Shown: positions 13,281 to 17,883 of the stretch, piece after piece | Layout of the letters: each line of letters opens with the position of its first letter | Numbering within the stretch: position 1 is the first letter of the stretch | Source of the DNA: Nitrososphaerales archaeon TH1920 | Lineage (GTDB): Archaea > Thermoproteota > Nitrososphaeria > Nitrososphaerales > Nitrososphaeraceae | Length of the DNA stretch: 17,883 nt | Assembly (NCBI GenBank): GCA_014523495.1 | Contig: JAATVM010000133.1 | Location: 1 to 17,883 of the forward strand | Direction of reading: 5' to 3' | Made by a program: the position numbers and the translations under genes | Notes under the pieces: generated by a model | Database searches by the model: none | The model's input: the letters and a program-made list of their open reading frames with translations, nothing else | What the model was told of the DNA's origin: nothing

Positions 13281-13691
13281 ATGTTCTATAAACTGATTTC
13301 AAAACATAAGAGAGAAAAACTATTGGGAGCAAACGTTTCAGAAAACCTGAGAGGGCAGTATAAAAAGAGAAGCATGAGGGTCATTAAGGGTGATACCGTT
13401 AGAATATTAAGAGGAGAATATGCTGGGATAGAAGGGAAAGTTGAGAAAGTGAGTACAGAAAGATCCACATTATCGATTGAAGGCGTGCAGAGAGAAAAAA
13501 TACGTGGAGGTAATGTGAAGGTACAAATTCATGCTTCAAATGTCCAGATTATTTCCTTAAATACCGGTGATGAATATCGCTTGAAGGGCACTCATAAAGT
13601 AAAAGAAAAAAATGTAAAGATAAAAAAGGGAAAGGAAATGAAAAAAGCAGGTATTAAGAAAAAGGAATCGGTTAAAGTGGAGGCAACATAA
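13281..13691 (+). CDS. rpl24: 50S ribosomal protein L24 (uL24) with lysine-rich tail
   Basis: Early-assembly large-subunit protein near the tunnel exit. The KOW motif region VIKGDTVRILRGEYAGIEGKV is clear, and the N-terminus SKHKREKLLGANVSENLRGQYKKRSMRV is archaeal. The last part (from about residue 105) is a low-complexity tail dominated by lysine, encoded by a strongly purine-rich stretch (about 13600-13680). The start is ATG 13281 with GAGGG seven bases upstream; a TTG directly before it (13278) would add one residue. Two bases separate the stop from the rps4e ATG. Confidence 0.94.
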   Translation: MFYKLISKHKREKLLGANVSENLRGQYKKRSMRVIKGDTVRILRGEYAGIEGKVEKVSTERSTLSIEGVQREKIRGGNVKVQIHASNVQIISLNTGDEYRLKGTHKVKEKNVKIKKGKEMKKAGIKKKESVKVEAT

Positions 13692-13693
13692 TC

Positions 13694-14413
13694 ATGGCCA
13701 AAAAAGGAGGAGATAAGAGATTAAAAAGGCAACTTGCTCCACGTTTTTGGCGAATTAATAGAAAAAGTTCAAGGTTTATTCTTAACTCAATGCCAGGGCC
13801 ACATACAAGAAAATTTTCCTATCCAATTGGTGTAGTATTGCGTGATCTTTTGCATGTTTGCTCAAATATAAGGGAAGTAAAAAGATCATTAAATAGGGGT
13901 TTAATCAGCGTAGATGGGAAAATGGTTCGGCATCCAAATTTTCCGATTGGCTTAATGGATACTGTGGAAATAAAACCTTCAAACGAATTTTATAGATTTG
14001 TTCCTTCAAAAGGAATTCCGCTTTTTCCAATAAAAATAAATTCTAATGAAAAAAATTTAAAGTTGGAAAAGATCAAATCCAAGGTTAGCTCAAAGAAAAA
14101 TTTATATCAATATTGTCTTGATGACGGAAGAACATTTCTAAGTGAAGAATCATATAATGTGGATGATACGTGTTTGATTGAATTACCAACTTTTGGAATC
14201 AAAAACCATGTCCAGCTGAAAGAAGGATGCATCGTCATTGTTACTAGAGGCGAGAACGCCGGCAATATTGGGAAGGTTCAGGAAATTAAAACTGGCTCAT
14301 TTTCATTACCTAAACGTGTTTTAGTCTCCATAGGCGAAAAAACCGTAGAATTGCCAATTGGTATTGTCATGGCAATCGGTCTTGAATCTTCATTAATTCA
14401 GGTGAGCAACTAA
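13694..14413 (+). CDS. rps4e: 30S ribosomal protein S4e (eS4)
   Basis: Small-subunit protein found in archaea and eukaryotes only. The 239 residues have three visible parts: the basic N-terminus KKGGDKRLKRQLAPRFWRI, an S4-type RNA-binding segment around REVKRSLNRGLISVDGKMVRH, and a C-terminal KOW region (RGENAGNIGKVQEI). Its place between uL24 and uL5 is the standard archaeal order. The start is ATG. GGTGAGCAAC at its end provides the Shine-Dalgarno of rpl5. Confidence 0.95.
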   Translation: MAKKGGDKRLKRQLAPRFWRINRKSSRFILNSMPGPHTRKFSYPIGVVLRDLLHVCSNIREVKRSLNRGLISVDGKMVRHPNFPIGLMDTVEIKPSNEFYRFVPSKGIPLFPIKINSNEKNLKLEKIKSKVSSKKNLYQYCLDDGRTFLSEESYNVDDTCLIELPTFGIKNHVQLKEGCIVIVTRGENAGNIGKVQEIKTGSFSLPKRVLVSIGEKTVELPIGIVMAIGLESSLIQVSN

Positions 14414-14414
14414 A

Positions 14415-14924
14415 ATGAGTAGAGTGAACACTATGAAACAAATTAGCCTGGAAAAAGTTGTAATAAACATTGGAGTAGGAAAATCTGGCGAACCGTTAGA
14501 AAGAGCCAAGAACGGATTGGAAGAATTAACATCCAGAAAACCCACTCAATGTGGTGCAAAAAATAATGTAAGGGATTTTGGAATTCACAAAGGTGAACCA
14601 ATCGGTGCCAAGGTGACATTAAGAAATACACACGCGTTAGAATTCGCCAAAAGAATAATACAAGCAAAAAATAACCAATTTCGAAAATCATCATTTGATA
14701 ATTATGGAAATATTTCCATAGGAATCAGTGAACACATTGATATCCCAGGAGCAAAATATAATCCCGATATTGGAATATTTGGAATGAATGTCTGTATATC
14801 ATTATCTAGACCAGGTTACAGAATACTCAACAAGAGTAACCCTAGAAAGCTTGGAAAAAACCATAGAATTTCAAAAGATGAAGCTATCGAATTTTTTAAG
14901 AATCTGGGAGTCGAGATGATTTAA
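14415..14924 (+). CDS. rpl5: 50S ribosomal protein L5 (uL5)
   Basis: 5S rRNA-binding protein of the central protuberance. The 169 residues include ISLEKVVINIGVGKSGEPLERAKNGLEELTSRKPTQCGAKNNVRDFGIHKGEPIGAKVTLR and the GISEHIDIPGAKYNPDIGIFGMNV segment that contacts the P-site tRNA. The start is ATG 14415, two bases after the rps4e stop, with GGTGA nine bases upstream; ATG 14433 (residue 7) is a weaker alternative. The TAA shares its last base with the rps14 ATG. Confidence 0.96.
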   Translation: MSRVNTMKQISLEKVVINIGVGKSGEPLERAKNGLEELTSRKPTQCGAKNNVRDFGIHKGEPIGAKVTLRNTHALEFAKRIIQAKNNQFRKSSFDNYGNISIGISEHIDIPGAKYNPDIGIFGMNVCISLSRPGYRILNKSNPRKLGKNHRISKDEAIEFFKNLGVEMI

Positions 14925-15103
14925 TGCCCAAGCCAAGGGATTACCAAGTCACTGGTAGAAAACAACGTGTGCATGGAAAGGGGACACGATGGTGCAAGAG
15001 ATGTGGATGCTATTCTGGGCTTATTCAGGCTTATAATATCATGCTCTGTAGACAATGTTTTAGAGAAGTAGCAATAAAATTGGGCTTCAGGAAATATGAA
15101 TAG
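14924..15103 (+). CDS. rps14: 30S ribosomal protein S14 (uS14), zinc-binding type
   Basis: Short zinc-binding uS14 of 59 residues in the small-subunit head. The zinc ligands are Cys24, Cys27, Cys42 and Cys45 in two CxxC pairs; Cys29 is an extra cysteine. The basic N-terminus (PKPRDYQVTGRKQRVHGKG) and the ending FREVAIKLGFRKYE match archaeal uS14/eukaryotic eS29-type proteins. The ATG overlaps the rpl5 TAA by one base (TAATG), and the stop is TAG. The frame is short but unbroken and in the expected place between uL5 and uS8. Confidence 0.96.
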   Translation: MPKPRDYQVTGRKQRVHGKGTRWCKRCGCYSGLIQAYNIMLCRQCFREVAIKLGFRKYE

Positions 15104-15109
15104 AAAATT

Positions 15110-15115
15110 AGGTGA
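15110..15115 (+). promoter_or_regulatory. Shine-Dalgarno deciding the rps8 start
   Basis: AGGTGA ends five bases before ATG 15121 and overlaps the competing in-frame GTG 15112. It therefore favours the ATG. Confidence 0.65.
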
Positions 15116-15120
15116 ATGAG

Positions 15121-15513
15121 ATGCCAGCATTAAATATTTTATCAAATCTTTTTACCACTTTATATAACAACGAAATTCGAAGAAAAAAAGAATGTATAGT
15201 AAGTCCATCTTCACGATTTTCCAGTGAGGTACTGCGCGTAATGCAAAAACACAGATATATTGGAGAATTTGAGCAGATAGATGATTCCCGAGCTGGCAAA
15301 TTCAAAATTCAATTGTTGGCAAAGATAAACAAATGCGGAATAATAACTCCAAAATTTAGTGTCAAGAAGAATCAATACTTGAATTGGGAGAGACAATTTC
15401 TTCCAGCATATAATATGGGAATCCTGATAGTTTCAACAAGTAAAGGAGTCTTGACACACCATGAAGCCCAGGAAATGGGAGTTGGAGGAGTGTTGGTTGG
15501 ATATGTCTATTAA
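15121..15513 (+). CDS. rps8: 30S ribosomal protein S8 (uS8)
   Basis: Primary 16S rRNA binder in the central domain. The 130 residues follow the archaeal family throughout: MPALNILSNLFTTLYNNEIR, LRVMQKHRYIGEFEQIDDSR, FKIQLLAKINKCGIITPKFSV, and the C-terminal STSKGVLTHHEAQEMGVGG leading to GYVY. The start is ATG 15121, which gives the family N-terminus and has AGGTGA upstream; GTG 15112 would add three residues. The end overlaps the rpl6 start by 11 bases. Confidence 0.96.
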   Translation: MPALNILSNLFTTLYNNEIRRKKECIVSPSSRFSSEVLRVMQKHRYIGEFEQIDDSRAGKFKIQLLAKINKCGIITPKFSVKKNQYLNWERQFLPAYNMGILIVSTSKGVLTHHEAQEMGVGGVLVGYVY

Positions 15514-16039
15514 AGAAAATGTTTCATCATTAGAAATACCAGAAGGTATTTCCGTATCTATGGTAGATAAAACAATATCAATACAAGGTAAACTAGGTAC
15601 GATAAAAAAAGATTTCACAAAGCTTCCAGCCTTTCTCGTAGTTGAAAAGAATATTGTGAAGATTCAACCTTATGGCAAAAGAAGAAAGGATTTCGCTATT
15701 TCTAAAACGGCAAAAAGCATCATTAACAATATGATAAAAGGGGTACAAAATGGATATAAATATAAGATGAAAGTGGTATTTGCACATTTTCCCATAACAG
15801 TTAAAGTGAAAGATGGTAAAGTATATGTAGAAAATTTTTTCGGGGAAAGAAAGGCAAGAATTTCAAAGATAGTTGGTGATTCTACGAAAGTAACCGTCGA
15901 GGGTGAGGACATCATTATTTCTGGGCCCCATCTTGAGGAAGTTTCTCAGACGGCTGCCAATATCGAGTTATCGACAAGAGTTAAAAACAAGGATCAGCGA
16001 GTCTTCCTTGATGGGATATACGTTTATTCGCGAGAATAA
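15503..16039 (+). CDS. rpl6: 50S ribosomal protein L6 (uL6)
   Basis: Large-subunit protein near the factor-binding site. The 178 residues show two related domains: LEIPEGISVSMVDKTISIQGKLG (about 10-32) in the first, and the second with VKDGKVYVENFFGERK and the archaeal ending around ELSTRVKNKDQRVFLDGIYV. The start is ATG 15503 inside the rps8 end; an earlier in-frame ATG at 15461 would add 14 non-family residues. This is the last ribosomal gene in the window. The usual archaeal followers are not here, and a new promoter appears about 35 bases downstream. Confidence 0.95.
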   Translation: MSIKENVSSLEIPEGISVSMVDKTISIQGKLGTIKKDFTKLPAFLVVEKNIVKIQPYGKRRKDFAISKTAKSIINNMIKGVQNGYKYKMKVVFAHFPITVKVKDGKVYVENFFGERKARISKIVGDSTKVTVEGEDIIISGPHLEEVSQTAANIELSTRVKNKDQRVFLDGIYVYSRE

Positions 16040-16072
16040 AGAGTAGGCCCACGGTAATTAATTTGGAATGAC

Positions 16073-16080
16073 TTTTATAT
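16073..16080 (+). promoter_or_regulatory. TATA-like box for the nucleotidyltransferase gene
   Basis: TTTTATAT is one of the best TATA matches in the window. It is centred about 32 bases before GTG 16109, so the leader would be only a few bases. It separates the next genes from the ribosomal transcript. Confidence 0.5.
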
Positions 16081-16108
16081 AGAATATTTGTGCAAGTGAG
16101 CAATAACA

Positions 16109-16801
16109 GTGATAACAGTCATACTTGCTGGTGGTTTGGGAAAAAGGCTAAGACCTTTAACTACTGATAGACCAAAACCTATGATCCAAATTAAGGATAA
16201 ACCCATAATAGAATTGCAAGTTAATTGGCTAAAAAAATTTGGAATGACAGATATCATAGTACTTGTAGGACATCTGAAGGAAAAAATAAAGCGTCATCTT
16301 GCTGACGGCAAAAAGTTTGGAGTTAACATAAGCTACATCGAAGAACATGTTCCACTTGGAACAGGTGGTGCACTAAAGAATGCAAAAAATGAAATAATTC
16401 AAAATGGAAATACAAATAAGGGATTTTTTGTAATCAATGGAGACATTTTGACCGATTTGGACCCATTTACGATATCTCAAAAAGGATCAATGACATTAGC
16501 ATTAGTTCCTCTAAAGAGTACATTTGGAATTGTAGAAACAAATGGCGATCTTGTATCAAAGTTTGTAGAAAAACCATCCATTAAGGATATGTGGTGCAAT
16601 GCGGGAGTATACTATTTTTCAAATGAAATTTTTGACTATCTCCCGGATAAAGGAAATCTTGAGACTGTTACTTTACCCATGTTGGTAGAAAAACAAAAAT
16701 TAAAGGCAAAAAAGTTCTCAAATAATTATTGGCGATCTATAGATTCTCACAAGGATGTTGAAGAAGCATCGAAAGAAATAGTACATATATTTAGAAAATG
16801 A
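16109..16801 (+). CDS. Sugar-phosphate nucleotidyltransferase
   Basis: Enzyme that makes an NDP-sugar from a sugar-1-phosphate and an NTP, supplying glycans, lipids or cofactors. The 230 residues are a single Rossmann-like domain: the nucleotide loop LAGGLGKRLRPLTTDRPKPM (6-25), LGTGGAL (83-89), the metal-site NGDIL (110-114, Asp112), FVEKP (152-156), NAGVYYF (164-170) and a late YWRSIDSHKDV. It lacks the C-terminal left-handed helix domain of longer GDP-mannose or glucose-1-phosphate enzymes, so the sugar and base cannot be told; mannose- or glucose-type is most likely. The start is GTG with GTGAG upstream. The TGA overlaps the ATG of the next gene (ATGA), showing an operon. Confidence 0.9.
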   Translation: MITVILAGGLGKRLRPLTTDRPKPMIQIKDKPIIELQVNWLKKFGMTDIIVLVGHLKEKIKRHLADGKKFGVNISYIEEHVPLGTGGALKNAKNEIIQNGNTNKGFFVINGDILTDLDPFTISQKGSMTLALVPLKSTFGIVETNGDLVSKFVEKPSIKDMWCNAGVYYFSNEIFDYLPDKGNLETVTLPMLVEKQKLKAKKFSNNYWRSIDSHKDVEEASKEIVHIFRK

Positions 16802-17799
16802 CTGTTCAGATTGGGCAAATTGGTTATAATCCAAGCAGCCTATTTAATGCCCAAGATATTTTAAAATTTGCAAAGTTACTCGATATCAACGCTAATGTAG
16901 ATTCCATATGGATGCCCGAGTCCTGGGGTCGAGAAGCTTTTGTTATGCTTGGTGCAATCTCTGCATTAACCAAGAGGATTAAACTTGGAACTTCGATTGT
17001 AAGCATATTTTCAAGAACACCGGCGACTTCAGCAATGGCTGCGTCCACTTTGGACAATATTTCATCGAATCGTGCAATTATAGGGATTGGAGCAAGCACC
17101 CCGACTCTTGCAGAAAATTGGCATGGAATCAAATTTGAACATCCATTACAACGCATGAAGGAATATGTAACATGTTTCAACATTATTACAAGTGGAGAGA
17201 CAATAAATTATGACGGAAAATTTTTCAAATTAAAAAATATGAAATTAATGCATCGATCCTCAAGAAAAAAGATCCCTGTTTTTCTTGGTGCAGTGAATTC
17301 AGGAATGATTAGACTTGCAACAGAAATAGCCGATGGTACAATCTTATATCTTCGTCCACTTAATGAACTCGAAAAAGCAATAAAACTTATCAGATCAAAA
17401 ACAGCGAAAAAAAATAAGAATTTTGAGATTTGCTCTGTTTTTATTACCGCTGTCTCAAATAAGCATCCTGATTTAGCTCGTATCAGAGTTGCGAAAACAC
17501 TAGCGTTTTATGTGGCAGTGGGCAAATATTATAACGAATTTTTGTCATCACATGGTTTTGAGAATGAAGTAAATCAAATAACAAATGAATATCAGAAACA
17601 TGGCATTGAAAATGTCTCCAAGTTCGTAACAGATTCTATGCTTGAGGCACTAACTATCTATGGCACTGTTGATGAATGCATCAAATCTCTAAAGCAGTTT
17701 AGTTCATGTGGACTATCACTTCCGATTCTACAGATAAACCCGGTAAAAGATAATGAACAATCAATTAAGGATTCTCTTCTTTTGGCAGAAAATGTCTAG
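16798..17799 (+). CDS. Luciferase-like (LLM class) F420-type oxidoreductase
   Basis: Member of the bacterial-luciferase-like superfamily, whose archaeal members normally use coenzyme F420; Mer (methylene-tetrahydromethanopterin reductase) is the best-known relative. The 333 residues match the family length. Visible marks are DSIWMPESWGREAF (35-48), RIKLGTSIVSIFSRTPATSA (60-79), ASTLDNISSNRAIIGIGAS (82-100), the NWHGIKFEHPLQRMKEYV stretch (107-124) and the VFLGAVNSGMIRLATEIADG segment in the second half. The substrate cannot be read. The gene overlaps the nucleotidyltransferase gene by four bases, and an open frame overlaps its last eight bases, so all three are probably one operon. Confidence 0.9.
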   Translation: MTVQIGQIGYNPSSLFNAQDILKFAKLLDINANVDSIWMPESWGREAFVMLGAISALTKRIKLGTSIVSIFSRTPATSAMAASTLDNISSNRAIIGIGASTPTLAENWHGIKFEHPLQRMKEYVTCFNIITSGETINYDGKFFKLKNMKLMHRSSRKKIPVFLGAVNSGMIRLATEIADGTILYLRPLNELEKAIKLIRSKTAKKNKNFEICSVFITAVSNKHPDLARIRVAKTLAFYVAVGKYYNEFLSSHGFENEVNQITNEYQKHGIENVSKFVTDSMLEALTIYGTVDECIKSLKQFSSCGLSLPILQINPVKDNEQSIKDSLLLAENV

Positions 17800-17883
17800 A
17801 GTAGCAATAGTAGATCAGTGCACGTCAGAGTTTACTAAAGATAGTTCATTGTCGGTTCAAGTGTTGGCATGTGATCCGTGCAG
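17792..17883 (+). CDS. Partial open frame running off the right edge, unidentified
   Basis: An ATG eight bases before the end of the luciferase-like gene opens a frame of 30 codons that is still open at the window edge. It reads MSRVAIVDQCTSEFTKDSSL and then SVQVLACDPC. The other plus-strand frames close quickly here. Overlapping starts are common in this window, which supports a real gene. The RVAIVD start followed by cysteines faintly recalls the iron-sulfur N-terminus of ABCE1/Rli1, but the cysteine spacing does not match what I know of that family, so I do not assign it. Confidence 0.5.
   Translation, partial: MSRVAIVDQCTSEFTKDSSLSVQVLACDPC

Noticed and set aside
15461..15502. Longer uL6 starting at an upstream in-frame ATG inside rps8
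   Set aside because: The added 14 residues do not resemble uL6, while ATG 15503 gives the family N-terminus.
1..17883. CRISPR array, insertion sequence, prophage or defence system
   Set aside because: No regularly spaced repeats, transposase, integrase or terminal inverted repeats were seen. Every sizeable open stretch is explained by a housekeeping or metabolic gene.

Overview
The window is AT-rich archaeal chromosome with genes packed on both strands and mostly read rightwards. Archaeal marks are a ribosomal protein cluster that includes eS4 and the RNase P protein Rnp1/Rpp29, a proteasome alpha subunit, a DUF371 protein, a SPOUT (DUF171) methyltransferase next to uL3, TATA-box promoters, and many TTG and GTG starts. 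The protein flavour (proteasome alpha beginning near LPAAAGYDRAITVF, a small one-finger C2H2 protein, an F420-type luciferase-like enzyme) suggests an ammonia-oxidising-type Nitrososphaerota (Thaumarchaeota). The low GC would fit a Nitrosocosmicus-like or Nitrosopumilus-like lineage better than high-GC Nitrososphaera. The genus is a guess.

Left part (1-8155), mixed housekeeping and metabolic genes: an ABC transporter ATPase of the nitrate/sulfonate/taurine class without permease or binding protein; a convergent MetF-like methylenetetrahydrofolate reductase homologue whose stop codon overlaps the ATPase stop; a NUDIX hydrolase of the CoA-pyrophosphatase type; a 73-residue C2H2 zinc-finger protein; a UbiD-family decarboxylase; PurC of purine synthesis; a DUF371 protein divergent from the proteasome alpha subunit; a cytosolic thioredoxin-fold redoxin with a CPGC motif; and a SPOUT RNA methyltransferase just upstream of rpl3.

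Central part (8270-16039), ribosomal protein cluster: uL3-uL4-uL23-[uL2 missing]-uS19-uL22-uS3-uL29-Rnp1-uS17-uL14-uL24-eS4-uL5-uS14-uS8-uL6. Most genes overlap by 1-11 bases (GTGA, TTGA, TAATG, ATGA junctions) and several have clear Shine-Dalgarno sequences, so they are almost certainly co-transcribed and translationally coupled. The one real gap is the 55 bases where uL2 would be expected, and it holds a TATA-like element and a strong Shine-Dalgarno. The cluster stops after uL6. The genes that commonly follow in archaea (eL32, eL19, uL18, uS5, uL30, uL15, SecY) are not here.

Right part (16040-17883): a new promoter drives a sugar-phosphate nucleotidyltransferase, an overlapping luciferase-like F420-type oxidoreductase, and an overlapping open frame that runs off the window.

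Two translation modes seem to be in use. Several first or single genes have a TATA-like box about 26 bases before the start codon, as expected for leaderless or near-leaderless mRNAs. Several internal operon genes instead carry GGTGA/GGAGG sites. I found no tRNA, rRNA, CRISPR array, insertion sequence or convincing new defence or mobile system. The most noteworthy points are the broken ribosomal cluster, the acidic repeat-bearing uS3 tail, and a few inverted-repeat structures between genes.
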